Shown: positions 1 through 10,530, numbered from the stretch's first letter. The stretch is 64,000 nt of DNA from Pascua guehoae (GCA_001600415.1 BCJX01000003.1:1373664-1437663), one strand, 5' to 3'. Notes: generated from the letters alone by a model not told the origin. Program-made: numbers and translations.

Positions 1-706
1 GGCAGTACATTTCTCGGGTGCACAGGGCGTGGTGTCAACGGGGTGATGGGGTGCATGGTGTGACCTGGGGAAGACTAGTTTCTGGGGGTGGCGAAGAAGC
101 CGCGATGGTCAGAACACTGTTGCCTGTTGCAAGAAGAGAGCTCGGCGACGGAGGTCATGTGAGCTGCGGATTCAGGGTTTGTGCGTTGGTGCTCCACGAA
201 TGTCTCGGCGTAAGAATAGGCGCATCGTCGCCGGTCAACACGGAGCCGCGTTCATCTGCAGGATCTGATGTCCGCCATTCAAGAATGGGTGCGACTCTTA
301 TCCGACACTGCCGCTTTTGTACACGACTGTGTAGTTTTGTATTGTAGTGCGCAGACGGTACCGAGGTGCTGGCAACCTTTAAGCTGGCAAGCGGGAACGG
401 GAGCCCGTCAGCCTACGCTTTGTGATCCACCAGGCCCTCTTGTCAGCTGCGCTGTGATCTGAGATGCACGTGACGTGAACAATTGTGGAGGTGGTCCGCG
501 TCGTCGATTTCAACAACCTTTGCAGACGCTCTGACCACCACCAACCATCTCTGAACCATCATGGTGAGCCACACCCATACGAACATGACTGACAGCCCAG
601 CCTGCAGACGACGAGGTGTGTGACCCACTTGACACGTTGTGACTGTATATGCTGACCCGTGTCTGCTTAACCTTCCGGCCACCGCGACTATCCTTCCATT
701 GCCTTC
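1..706. other. no gene recognised
   Basis: The open frames here are short, lack a C/G-rich third-position bias and resemble no family I know. No RNA gene or repeat was seen. The stretch is upstream of the methyltransferase gene and may hold its promoter and first exon. Confidence 0.4.
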
Positions 707-2049
707 ATGATGCCTGTCCCCGTACCGCTGTTCCACTACCCCCCATGTGGTACAACTACTGCACCGCATCCTCTGTGGATCATACTTATTACTCGCTGCT
801 GCTGTTACGACATATGACAGCACGCCGCGAAGCGCGTCCGGCCCAACGTCGGCTCGGCTCTGCGCAAGGGCCCCCCAGGACCCGACTTTGCCAAGGGCGT
901 CCAGTACTGGGACAACATTGAAGCGAGCGTCGACGGTGTCCTCGGCGGGTTTGGCACCGGAGTGCGTCCTGAACAACTACCTGTTTGGGGCAACTGTATT
1001 TGCTGACCTACCAGCCAGTGCCCCACGTCGAGCAGCTGTCGTCGCGCATGTTCCTCCTCTCCCTCCTGCCCCAGCTGCACACGTTTGCGACCCCACTGAC
1101 CCCAACCCCACCCCCGCGCCCGTCGTACCGCCTGACAGCCCTCGATGTCGGTGCGGGCATTGGACGCGTGACGTCGACCGTGCTCCTGCCGTTGGTCGAC
1201 GATGTCGTCCTCGCCGAGCCCGTGCAGCACTTTCTCGACGAGGCGCACCGCGCCGCTGCTGTTGGCGAGTGGCGCGAGCTGCCCCGCCTCGGAGGCAAGT
1301 TGCGCGACGAGGCCGAGCAAAAGGAAAACAACCGGCGCGTGGCAGAGTGGAACAAGGGGCGCGGGAAGCGTGTGTGGTTTGTCCCCGCCGGTCTGCAGCA
1401 GCTCGACCCAAGGTACCCGGGCAAGACGGGCAATGACGGTCTCGTCGGCGAGGTGCGCGTGGGCGACGCGGGGTCGTTTGGCGAAACCGACGGCACGGTC
1501 GAGTATGATGTGTGAGTGGGGACGGACAGGCACTGGGGACGGCGGCTGACAGACAGGATCTGGTGCCAGTGGTGCTTGGGTAGGTAATAACGACCACCGT
1601 GGAGGGTGTCCCTCGCTGACTCGCAGGCCACATGTCCCACGCCGACCTCGTGGGGTTCCTCCGCCGCTGCAAGGCCGCCCTGCGGTCCACTGACATGTCC
1701 GACGATGACGGGTACGCCGCGCCAGTCATCATTGTCAAGGAGAATGTGTGCGAGGACGGTGTGGACGGACGTCCCCACGAGTTCCTCGACGAGGAGGACT
1801 CGAGTCTGACTAGGTGCGTGTCCTGCCTCGCATTGTGCTGGGTGTCGTTCGAGCAGCACGCGTACATATTCGTGACGCTGATGCCAGGTCGGACGGCAAG
1901 TGGCTCGAAGTCTTCATCGAGGCGGGCCTTTCGGTCGTCAAGGAAGAGGTGCAGATTGGGATGCCGCAGGAGCTGTTTATGGTCAAGACGTGAGTGGGGG
2001 TGAATGTCGATCAAGGGTTCCGCTGACGGGCAGTTGGGCCCTCCGGTAG
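707..2049 (+). CDS. alpha-N-terminal protein methyltransferase (NTM1/Tae1 family), six or more exons
   Basis: The family transfers methyl groups from S-adenosylmethionine to the N-terminal amine of proteins starting X-Pro-Lys after Met removal, mainly ribosomal proteins. Supported exons are 821-961, 1015-1511, 1557-1579, 1627-1813, 1888-1989 and 2034-2049. Phases agree throughout and give about 321 residues. Landmarks in order are YWDNIEASVDGVLGGFG (the family's substrate-binding start), SAM motif I LDVGAGIGRVT, VVLAEPVQHFLDEA, the aromatic IWCQWCLGH split over a 23-nt microexon, IIVKENV, and EEDSSLTRSD. A roughly 60-residue Lys/Glu/Arg-rich insert lies between the SAM motifs and the WCQW motif, making it longer than the ~220-residue animal protein. 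The first exon is uncertain. ATG at 707 spliced at a weak donor at 722 gives a phase-0 join, but a more distant start is possible. Confidence 0.85.
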
Positions 2050-3053
2050 TTCATATCAGAGTATGTGGATTGAGAACACCCGCGACGGCAAGGTCAGAGT
2101 GTACCATAGAGGGCTTGCAGGGAAGATGTGTCGAGCTCAGAGTCTGCCACATGCTAGAGCGGGTATGCATTGCATTCGTTATGAGTTGAGTGGTGAGCCT
2201 GTCAGATGGTGTCGAGACTGAGCCCAGGTGCTGAAGGGTTACAACAGAAAGCTGTGAGGTGTTTTACAGGAGAGTGGTAGCGTGGACAGCTAATCAAGCA
2301 GCTGGCAGACTGTATGCAAGCCCATGCAAGCCACTACGACATCAGACTGCTTCTGGGCGTTCTGAGCGTCCTGCCTCCTGTTGGGTCAGGAATTCACGCG
2401 CGAGGCGTGCGAGGGCACACCGGTACAGCGGCATAGTGGCACAGCGTGCACTACACCACAGAATGGCCCACCTGCCACCTAGCCAACCTGCTGCCACCTG
2501 CCACTTGGGTGCAGCAGGTATGCTAGGGATGCACATTCGAGAGAGGCGAAGCGCCACGTGGTCCACCGCCACAGGTCGGAAATATAATCCCGACCTAAAC
2601 TCCGAAACCAAACTCGCTGATTTTGGTTCCGTCGCACAATTGGTGCCACCCAGAGTTGCTGGCTGGAGGGAGGGGGGAGGGGGGGGGGACACGGTTCTGG
2701 GAGTCGGATTGCTGGGTGTGCCGCGATCCAAGTCGCAGACCTAGGTTGTTGCAAACTCCCCAACCAGCAAGCACCAGTCTGGTGAGCAACCCGCCGACAA
2801 CAGCGACAAGGACCGTTTTGCTGACCTAGTCCCTTCCCTCGTCCCCTCGCCGTCCTCGTTCCCGTCTATCACCTCTCGATCTCCGCGCTCGCTCTCTCCC
2901 CGCGCTCGCTCTCTTCATCTCCGCGAAACTTGGCTGCCCAATTCGCATTTCTGTGGTCCGCAAATTCTCCACTCGCGCGTCCCACACATTTCTCCTCTTG
3001 CCTTCGCTTTACTATCTCTCTCTTGCACACTTGCTCTCGCCTCGCAGTCAAAA
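2050..3053. other. intergenic; upstream and 5' leader of the eL32 gene
   Basis: No coding signal. From about 2830 to 3050 the + strand is strongly C/T-rich, with a repeated CGCGCTCGCTCTC word at about 2884-2910. That is typical of leaders and core promoters of fungal ribosomal protein genes. A G-rich tract lies at 2670-2690. Confidence 0.5.
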
Positions 3054-3646
3054 ATGGCGTCGACCATCCCCATCGTGAAGAAGCGCACAAAGGCGTTCAA
3101 GCGCCACCAGTCGGACCGCTACCACTCGGTCAAGGAGAGCTGGAGGAAGCCCAAGGGTATTGACAACCGCGTGCGTAGCATTGAGCAAGGGGGGGAGGGG
3201 GCCATCCCGTGTCGCCATGTGCTGTAGCGGCACTGGGGACAAGCAAGCTGAGAGAGTGAAAGATTGGGCACGGGGTGTTGGTATGACCAAAGTCTTCCAC
3301 TCCTCCCCGTGACTCTCTCCTCTCAACCGCTACCCCCCTCCCACGGTTCCCGAACCACATCTGACTCTCCCAGGTTCGTCGCCGCTTCAAGGGCCAGACC
3401 CCCATGCCCAAGATCGGTTACGGCTCGAACAAGCGCACCCGTCACCTCATCCCCTCGGGCCACAAGGAGGTCCTCGTCCACAACGTTGCCGAGCTCAACC
3501 TTCTCCTCATGCACTCTGGCAAGTACGCCGCCTCGATCGCCCACGGTGTTTCGTCCAAGAAGCGCATTGAGATCCTCGGCCGCGCCAAGGTCCTCGGCGT
3601 CAAGGTCACCAACGCCGCCGCCAAGCTCCGCACCGAGGAGGCGTAA
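3054..3646 (+). CDS. RPL32: 60S ribosomal protein eL32
   Basis: Struct​ural protein of the large ribosomal subunit. Two exons, 3054-3170 and 3374-3646, are joined in phase 0 across a 203-nt intron with donor GTGCGT and acceptor CTCCCAG. The product is 129 residues, matching the family's usual ~130. It opens [20 protein letters not shown] and contains [15 protein letters not shown] across the splice, [15 protein letters not shown], and a C-terminal alanine/lysine tail. The intron is long for this window, a common feature of ribosomal protein genes, and may serve expression control (inference). The start is fixed by the conserved N-terminus and the pyrimidine-rich leader before it. Confidence 0.97.
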
Positions 3647-4970
3647 TCGGATCCACCCTCCGACACGACTACCCCGATCCACACCCGGTTGGGGCGACCC
3701 CGACCCGATCGCGCTGTCACACGATAGACCACGCGAGCGGCTACGCGTTGATGGCAATGTATGACTGGTTGCATATCGAGGGACAATGGGGGTGTGCTGG
3801 CCTTTGGCTCGGCCCCTTCAAAACAGGACATGCACTGTTCTGCTGGACTTTTTTTGGGGAGCGCGTTGGGGGTGTTTTATGGCTGTTGCGGGCTGCTTGA
3901 TACTGACGCTGATGGTTGGAGCTGATGATTGGAGCCAACGGGCTGTGGTGGCGGTGCTGTGTGGGATTGTTCTGTTCGAGGGTTTTGCCGCTTCCAGCCT
4001 GGGCCTGAGGGCCTGACCCATGCTTGGGCGTGGTCCAAAGTTTCACTCGTGTGAAGTTTGGAAGGCGTTGGGGCTGCGGTCTCTCTGGCAACCATACGCT
4101 GATCTGGGCTGATCTGCGTGCATGCCATCGCTGGGCAGCACGCTGGCGGTCAGCGTCGCCTCGTGGTGCATCGTTTCTTTTTTCAGCCTCTGACCTTCAG
4201 ACTGACACATCGCTGCTAGCAATCAACTCCCTGGCATAACTCGTGCAGTCCGAGCTTTAACAGCGGGGACTGGAGATTATTAAGCACGCAGTCATGTCAA
4301 GTGTGCGGAAGAGGGTCCCGGGATGAACAACTGGCGAGCCTCGAGGGCTATAGGCCGTTAGGTTGACGAGTTTCAATGTCCGATCTACAGAGGTTGTGTT
4401 GCGCCAGACAGACTCAGCCATGTCCTGGCAGGTGTAAGCATTTGATCGCGAGAGATGACTTCAGCACAGGAAGGTCGGTGACCTATGGCCGACTGAGGGG
4501 GCATCGTCACGCTCGAATGCGCAAGCCCCCGCTTCGCTGGACCAGCCGATTGTGGCTCGACCCCGCGTGTCTGATACCCTACTAGGCCACTAGACTCTGC
4601 GTACCCCCCGGCAACTGTGGAGGTGAATTGAAACTGTTACGTCTTCGTTGTTGTCGTGGTCACGATTGAAGTGCCCGTGCCCGGTGCATTTGAATAACTG
4701 GCCACGCTGACCACACTCGTAGTGATCAGTGCAGACAGCAAGTGAGTGTGCCGCACCACACCTGACCCACTGCCAATCGTGCGAATGTCAAGATTGTCGT
4801 CCTCATCTCCATCATCATTGATGCCGACGGACTCTCAGTTCTCGGAAGAGAGGAGGCAAACGGTTCCTTCAATGACTAAGGACACTCCTGTTTGAGGCGA
4901 GTACTAAGTGGATTCTAGCAGTCAAGTATCCTGCAGCCTGCAATGTGGTACTCTAGCCGCAGTGTGCACC
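3647..4970. other. intergenic, no gene recognised
   Basis: Begins with the eL32 3' region. No frame shows coding-like third positions and no tRNA or repeat was found. Confidence 0.4.
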
Positions 4971-5201
4971 ATGCCTGTGGTCTTCTCCACGCCCTGCTCC
5001 TCGACGTACTGGCACCAGGCCGTGAACGGCGAGGACACCCTGCCGCTCTGGAAGTTCCTTGATGCCAAAACTGAGACGCCCGTCAACTTCATCCCTCATC
5101 GGCGCGCCAAAAAGGTTGGCTTGGGAGGAACTGAATCCCCAGTTGACGAGAGTGGGATTCGAACCCACGTCCGAAGACTGCGGCCGACACCGAGCAGCTA
5201 G
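4971..5201 (+). CDS. possible gene remnant beside the split tRNA
   Basis: A frame from an ATG at 4971 reads about 50 codons with strong C/G third positions (start MPVVFSTPCSSTYWHQAV) up to about 5120. It then runs into the antisense of a tRNA half, where it cannot be meaningful. It may be a truncated gene or chance. I recognise no family. Confidence 0.2.
   Translation: MPVVFSTPCSSTYWHQAVNGEDTLPLWKFLDAKTETPVNFIPHRRAKKVGLGGTESPVDESGIRTHVRRLRPTPSS
5144..5182 (-). pseudogene. 3' half of a leucine-type tRNA gene, interrupted
   Basis: Read on the minus strand from 5182 it gives the anticodon-stem 3' strand CGCAG, a variable arm TCTTCGGAC, a perfect T arm (GTGGG, TTCGAAT, CCCAC), the acceptor strand TCTCGTC and discriminator A. 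The 5' half is missing here, but a complementary one lies at 8984-9021 on the same strand. Its acceptor strand GGCGAGA pairs with TCTCGTC with one G-U pair. The discriminator A and arms resemble tRNA-Leu of the CAG type; the isotype is inferred. Confidence 0.75.
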
Positions 5202-5272
5202 CGCAACGCCGACGCCACCGCCGAGAAGCCCACGCCGAGAGCTACCGCCAGAGCCAACAACCATGCCGGAAG

Positions 5273-6343
5273 ATGGCTCCGTCGACGAGATCGGCGCTGA
5301 AGAAGATTTGCGCCACCTCACTAAAAAACGCACAGACCCTCCGAAACTTTGACACCCCGCACACTGCCGACGACAATACTGACACCGACGCGCAGCGAGC
5401 GGTGCCCTCCCCCCACCCCCCGCAAGCGCTGGTCGAAAGAACGGCGTCCAGGCCCCCCTCCACGGTCGAGACCATCGACATCGACGGTGACATCATCTTT
5501 AGCGCTCTGGCCATCTGCGACCTCTCTGAGTCGACGACGCCGACAAGCACTGCACACGCAGTAGAGCGCACTCGCAACCCCAGCACACCTCTGCAGAGCC
5601 GTGCGCCCTCCCCTGCACCCGCCGAGGCTGCCGATGCACCCCCCACCACCTCCACTGAGGCCACCGGCAACCACATCGCCACTGGTGGCAATGCTATCAC
5701 CCTCAACCTCTCCCCGCACCGCTCCTGGGCCGACGTTGTCGCCTGCCACCCACCTATCGGGTGGCACACCTCGTGCGGTGAGCGCACCACTGCACCCCTC
5801 CCCCACCGCCCTCCGCACGCCGTCGCCGACAGCCTTCCCCGCCGAGGCCTGGCCAACCTTCTCGCTCTGCAGCGGCCAGCCACCGCCGCCGCCCCCAGCC
5901 TTCCACGTCACCCCCTCCCTCCCCGCCCGCAATCGCCGCCCAGACGGCGCAGCAGCCATCGCTGCGGCCGCCGAGGCGGCCGCCGCGCACGTGAGTGGCG
6001 GGAGCACACCCCTGGCCATACGCACTCTCAGGTGCACACCGAGCCTACCCAATGGCAGCGTGCAAGCCCCCCGCACGTCCCCCATGGGCCCGAGCGCCGC
6101 GCGGACCCTCCCCATGCCCCCAGGGCCCCCAGCCTCGGCCTCGCCGGCCGCGCCGATGTCCTCCGGGCCATTGCGCAGGCCCTCGACGCCACGGACACCC
6201 CTACGCGCGACACTGTCGGCTCCACAGCTCTCGGCGTCGCGCGTGCCCTCATCCACGGCCTCACTGCCGTTGCGCGCCGGCACCCCACAGCCGCTGGCCT
6301 CACCCTCCACCTTGCGAGCGCTGCCCTCGGTGCCGACTGCTGA
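5273..6343 (+). CDS. N-terminal region of the retrotransposon protein
   Basis: An ATG at 5273 opens a 356-codon frame rich in Pro, Ala, Ser, Thr and Arg with strong C/G third positions. The last 70 residues before the TGA at 6341 look folded and alpha-helical (for example RADVLRAIAQALDATD). The reverse transcriptase continues in the next frame from about 6345. So this is either a first ORF with downstream frameshifting or, more simply, the 5' part of one ORF broken by an indel. I see no zinc finger of the kind found at the R2 N-terminus. Confidence 0.55.
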   Translation: MAPSTRSALKKICATSLKNAQTLRNFDTPHTADDNTDTDAQRAVPSPHPPQALVERTASRPPSTVETIDIDGDIIFSALAICDLSESTTPTSTAHAVERTRNPSTPLQSRAPSPAPAEAADAPPTTSTEATGNHIATGGNAITLNLSPHRSWADVVACHPPIGWHTSCGERTTAPLPHRPPHAVADSLPRRGLANLLALQRPATAAAPSLPRHPLPPRPQSPPRRRSSHRCGRRGGRRAREWREHTPGHTHSQVHTEPTQWQRASPPHVPHGPERRADPPHAPRAPSLGLAGRADVLRAIAQALDATDTPTRDTVGSTALGVARALIHGLTAVARRHPTAAGLTLHLASAALGADC

Positions 6344-6344
6344 G

Positions 6345-8939
6345 CCCACCTCCTCTGTGCTCGCCTCAGATGGCGTCTCTGGGGCCGCGCTGCTTGCCTA
6401 CCCTCTGTGCCACCGCTTGCCGAGCTCTACCGCCATCCGGCGAGCCTTCAAGTGCGCCGCTAGGCGGACGGCCTCGGCATATCTTGCCAACAAGTCAGAG
6501 CGCAACCTCCAAGCACTCCTACTCCTCCCCAAGCTCGGCCTTGCCACCAATGGCAACACTGCCGCCATACGCGCCCACCTTGATGCGTACCCTCACCTCC
6601 CAACTCCCCCACCACCTACACGGGCCGCTGGTAGCAGCAGCCCGCAGCACATGCTGGCCCCCCTCTTGCGTGCGCAGCGCCTTGTGCGCGCGGGACGGCT
6701 AGGCGCTGCTGCGTGCGCCCTCACGCCGACTGCGCTTGCCTGCGGGCAGGCAGTGATTGATGCTCTCGAGGCCCTGCACCCGCAAGGGCCGATGAAGCCA
6801 TTCATGGCTGCACTGGCGCGGCCGCCACAATCCCTGCCCGACGCCGACCTGGTCCTCACTGCCCTCGCCACCTTTGACGCCGGCATGGCTGCAGGGGTGG
6901 ACGGGTGGACCGTACCCCTCCTCAAGGTCGCCGCCAAGGCCGACGAGGTGCACAGAGCCCTTGTCACGCTCTTTGGTGCGGCCTCAGCTGGCGACGCTCC
7001 ATGCCGTGACCTCCTATGCACAGCCATGCTCACACCGCTAGCCAAGGCCGGTGGCGGCGTGCGTCCCATCACGGTAGGCTCACTAGTCTACAGGCTTCTT
7101 GCCAAGATGGCGCTCCGTGCCCTCCCCCTCGGCCCAAATGCGCTGCACCCATGGCAGCATGGTGTTGGCACGCCTGGCAGGGTCGAGCCCGCCCTAGGGT
7201 GGCTGTGGGGCCACCTTGACGCACCACCCGCCGAGGCCGAGCGCGTCCTCACGCAGCTCGACTTCAAGAATGCGTTCAATGCGCTAGACCGCTGCCTTGT
7301 CGCGCAGGGTGTCCGCGAGCACGCGCCGCAGCTGTACCAGTTTGTGCACTGGGCGTACAATGACCCCTCCGACCTCCTGGTGCGGGGCGACACCGGTGGC
7401 GTTGCCACTCTCTCCTCGACACAGGGAGTGCGACAGGGTGACCCCCTCGGCCCCGCGCTCTTCTCCCTTGCCATTGCGACCCTCCTCGGTGACCTGAGGG
7501 ATNCNCTNGGCCCAGAGTTNGACCTAGTCGCNTACCTAGATGATATCCACATCATTGGGCCCCAGGACGCACTCAATGAGGTCGCCACCTTCCTCGAGAT
7601 GCGCCACAACCCCCTTACCCTCAATCCCCACAAATGCAAGGTCATGACGCTCGACGAGGTCCGCGCACATGGTATCGAGGCCCTTGGTGCTGTCGTCAGC
7701 GGCCCAGCCGAAGTCCGACGCGCCTTCCTCGAGAGCACAATTGAGGCCGAGCAGCCTGCACTTGATTGCCTCGGTGCGAGCCTAGGCACCCAGGAGGCCC
7801 TCCTCCTCCTGCGGACTTGCCTACAGCACAATACGGCCCACCTGCTGGGCACCCTTGACCCTAGGGGGCTGGAGGATGCCTGGAGAGAGTGCGACAGTGA
7901 CCTCGCACATGCCCTGGCCGTTGTGCGTGGCCCCCCACCTAACCACCTTGCCAATGTCCTCAAAGTAGACGAGACTGTCGATGCCGATATACGAGCACTC
8001 CCTGCAAGGCTCGGCGGTCTCGGACTCTTATCGCACATTGAGCGCGCCACCCTTGCACATGAAGCGGCACGCGAGACAGCGAGATGGACCCTCATGGACG
8101 AAGAAGCTCGCGGTACGCGGCCACTGCTGCAACGGGCCCGCCACGCACCCCTGCTCGCCGAGCGCCACAAGCGGCTATGGGACTGACTCGACACGCCGCG
8201 CTGAGCAACGCTGCTCGAGAGCGCATCTCTCCTTGGCCGCCAATGGCTCTCTACTATCCCAACGGAGCGTGTGCTCACCATCCCCGACGAGGGTGTGTCC
8301 CTCACCCTCTACACACGCGCACTTGCAGGCCCCGAGGCCGCTGCTGCATGCGGGGCCTGCCCGACCAGAGCGATCCGCTATGGCCATGCAGACACGTGCA
8401 TGCACGACGGGATGCGCGCAGCACGCACCCGCGCACACGAGAGCATCAAATACGCCCTCAAGCGTCTACTAGACGGCATCGCAGGCAAGACGCAAGTTGA
8501 GCTGTGCATCGGCAGCCAGGAAGGTACTGCCGAGCTCCGCAATGACCTATGGGTTGTGCCCGCCGCCAGTGGGGCCCTGCTGCCTACGCCGTTCGAAGTA
8601 GATGTCTCCGTGACCTCCCTGACCACCAGCGATGCCGACAAGGCCATATGGAGGTTTGCGAGCGAAGTCGGCGATGATGCCACAGGCGTCGCGGCCGCCA
8701 CCAAGCACATCCTCGAGCGCGCAGCAGCCACCAAGCGCAAAAAGCAGCCCGGGGACCTCCCCATGATGCGCTTCATCCCCTTTGTCCTCTCGGCCGGTGG
8801 CGTCATGCACGCTGAGGCCGAGGGCGCAGTCCGAGAATGGCGCCGCCTAGCGGACTGCCATGAGCTCAGCCTTGCCCTCAACCACATATCCTGCAAGCTC
8901 CTCATGCGTCGTGTCCTCGACAGGCCCATCGTGGCCTAG
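6345..8939 (+). pseudogene. reverse transcriptase, zinc knuckle and restriction-like endonuclease region of the retrotransposon, with in-frame stops
   Basis: It copies element RNA into DNA at the target nick. Reverse transcriptase landmarks in order are GVRPITVGSLVYRLLAK, motif A TQLDFKNAFNALD, motif B GVRQGDPLGPALFSL, and motif C YLDDIHI with its Tyr codon at 7533. After the in-frame TGA codons at 8184-8186 and 8202-8204 the same frame resumes. It then shows a CGAC...H...C knuckle at about 8355-8400 followed by RNDLWVVP, FEVDVSV and RFIPFVLSAGG, in the order of the R2-like C-terminal endonuclease. Five Ns at 7503-7532 fall just before the catalytic box. They suggest that reads from several near-identical copies were merged. 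The product is probably inactive in this copy. Confidence 0.8.
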
Positions 8940-8983
8940 ACGCACTAGTTAGATGTCCTAGTAGAGCACCTACATAGCCGCCG

Positions 8984-9021
8984 CTGAAACCCAGCGCCTC
9001 AGAATGCTAGGCCATCTCGCC
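8984..9021 (-). pseudogene. 5' half of the interrupted leucine-type tRNA gene
   Basis: Read on the minus strand from 9021: acceptor strand GGCGAGA, TG, a D stem GCCT/AGGC around a 9-nt loop, G26, a CTGGG stem strand and TTTCAG, which resembles a Leu-CAG anticodon loop. The acceptor strand pairs with the 3' half at 5144-5182. The D loop lacks the usual GG, consistent with decay after interruption. Confidence 0.7.
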
Positions 9022-9346
9022 GAACACGTGAATGTGGCAGCCTGGTGCGGGTCGCGCGGGCCGGTGTCCGGAATGAATTTAATTTTCTGCCTGCCTAATG
9101 CGTGCCGGCATGCATACAGAGGCTCAGCGCATGCTTGGGATGGCGGACAGGACACTGGGTGAAAAGATAGGCGAGAAAGGCTGGTTGTGAGCCGTCGCGG
9201 CGATATTGTTGAACCACACCCGCCAGGGAAAGCACTTGGTCCAACCACCAAGCAATTGTTCTCAGTGCTGGTTATCGTCCAAACTGACCATCTGATGACC
9301 GGTACACCATCTCACAGCGCTGTGCAGTTCTCACCGAAATTGTCTC

Positions 9347-9432
9347 ATCGCTATGGCTTAGTGGGAAAGCGCCAGGCTCATATCTTTACAGATGGAACCT
9401 GGAGATCGCAGGATCGAAACCTGCTGGCGATA
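9347..9432 (+). tRNA. initiator tRNA-Met (CAT) with a short intron
   Basis: Acceptor ATCGCTA/TGGCGAT pairs fully. The D stem is GCTT/AAGC, the anticodon stem CCAGG/CCTGG with loop CTCATA plus one base, and the T stem GCAGG/CCTGC. Initiator features are the A1:U72 pair and the AUCGAAA T loop in place of T-Psi-C. A 14-nt intron follows position 37. The mature length is about 72 nt before CCA. Confidence 0.9.
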
Positions 9433-9438
9433 TATTTG

Positions 9439-9445
9439 TTTTTTT
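9439..9445 (+). terminator. RNA polymerase III T-tract
   Basis: A run of seven T starts 6 nt after the tRNA, and another T5 run follows at about 9462. Confidence 0.8.
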
Positions 9446-10520
9446 GTCTCTCTTTTTGCCAGGTGCATGCCTGTAGGCCACCACCAAAACCGGAGAACAG
9501 GATACGAGAGTGGAATTACTTCCAAACCACAACAACATCGGATATCGGTCCGACATGGTGATGTTCTTCTCCATTATGTGGGACTCCGGATGAGATTGCC
9601 GATGTATGGATTCATACCACGCTCTTCTACCGCCCAATCTGTGATATTAATAGTCACGAAGTCTAGGAAGGCGGCGTTTGCCGAGGACCTGACGTTCATT
9701 TGTGTGGTGTATTTCCATGTGTCCAAGTGCCCACCTGGTGACAGCTACGGGCACTGTATGGGCGCTTCGCCAGGCTCTGTGCTGCGGCCGTTTACCCCGT
9801 GCTCAGAGAAGGCCGATTGGGCAAACGACATTACATACCGGAGCCAACCCGGACCTACTTCGCGTGGCGAGTACGGAAGAGCACACACTCTGACACGCTA
9901 ACTCTATCTCGCGGCTGCAAGAAACGGCCGTTGCCCACTATTCCCCGGAAGTACCTTTGTTTGGCCCTACCTCCGGATGGGCCAATCCTTCCTGCTCTGC
10001 CTCGAGCATCGGGATATCTCAGTGACGTCGCTCAACGACAGCGGTATTCAAACTCGACGTCTTCTAGAACCCCGCAGTTTTGGTTCTTCCCCACTCCTAC
10101 CTTGCCCCGGCCCGGAGAGCCCCGCCTGGCACCACAGGGGACCCCGGATCTGTGTGAAAGCTTGCTTCTCTCTAACGTTTGTTCCTTCTGACCGTCTCGT
10201 GAGTTTGTAATGTGCCGGCATGTCTCCGAGTTGCAGTCATGCGCGAGGAACGCTCACTGTCTCAAACTTGCGACCGCTTCGGCTTCCGGTCCGGACGGGT
10301 GTCCATGTTCCGTGGGGATGATGTGGGGCCTGTCGAGGAAGAAGGATCGTGCTGAGGACTGGTTGTCATAGATTATGTTGTCCCCTTGTTGCTGAGGCTT
10401 GGCGAGCTGGAAATAGGAATGGGATTTATCTCAGGAAGTAGCGGGCGGTCTAGGAAGTAGCATTCGCTCGAACTCTGTCGTCGAGTGATGTTGGTAAGTG
10501 GTCCCTAACGATTGTCGAGA
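9446..10520. other. intergenic, no gene recognised
   Basis: Several open frames exist but none has coding-like third positions or a known motif. The last 100 bases are the GH79 gene's upstream region. Confidence 0.4.
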
Positions 10521-10530
10521 TGGAATAAAA
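10521..10530 (+). promoter_or_regulatory. TATA-like box of the GH79 gene
   Basis: GGAATAAAAG lies about 70 nt before the ATG at 10596. Confidence 0.4.

Larger units (their letters stand above)
5183..8983 (+). mobile_element. non-LTR retrotransposon, restriction-like-endonuclease type, inserted in a tRNA gene
   Basis: About 3.8 kb lies between the two halves of a minus-strand tRNA gene, in antisense orientation to it. It encodes a Pro/Ala-rich N-terminal region, a reverse transcriptase with a YLDD box, a C-x2-C-x8-H-x3-C knuckle and a C-terminal region resembling the endonuclease of R2/CRE/NeSL-like elements. There is no LTR, apurinic endonuclease or RNase H that I can see, and no long poly-A. 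After the last stop only about 45 nt remain before the tRNA sequence. The junctions are accurate to about 10 nt. The copy is damaged by one frame change near 6340 and two in-frame TGA codons at 8184 and 8202. Confidence 0.8.

Noticed and set aside
977..2014. 345-codon minus-strand frame
   Set aside because: Spans the introns and exons of the methyltransferase gene in antisense; Arg/Pro/Thr-rich without motifs.
5321..6349. Long minus-strand frame opposite the retrotransposon 5' region
   Set aside because: High-GC shadow with Gly/Arg-rich low-complexity translation.
7088..8305. 405-codon minus-strand frame opposite the reverse transcriptase
   Set aside because: Shadow; the + strand frame carries the ordered reverse transcriptase motifs.
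9386..9637. Open frames overlapping the initiator tRNA
   Set aside because: They run through a fully paired tRNA and its T-tract terminator.
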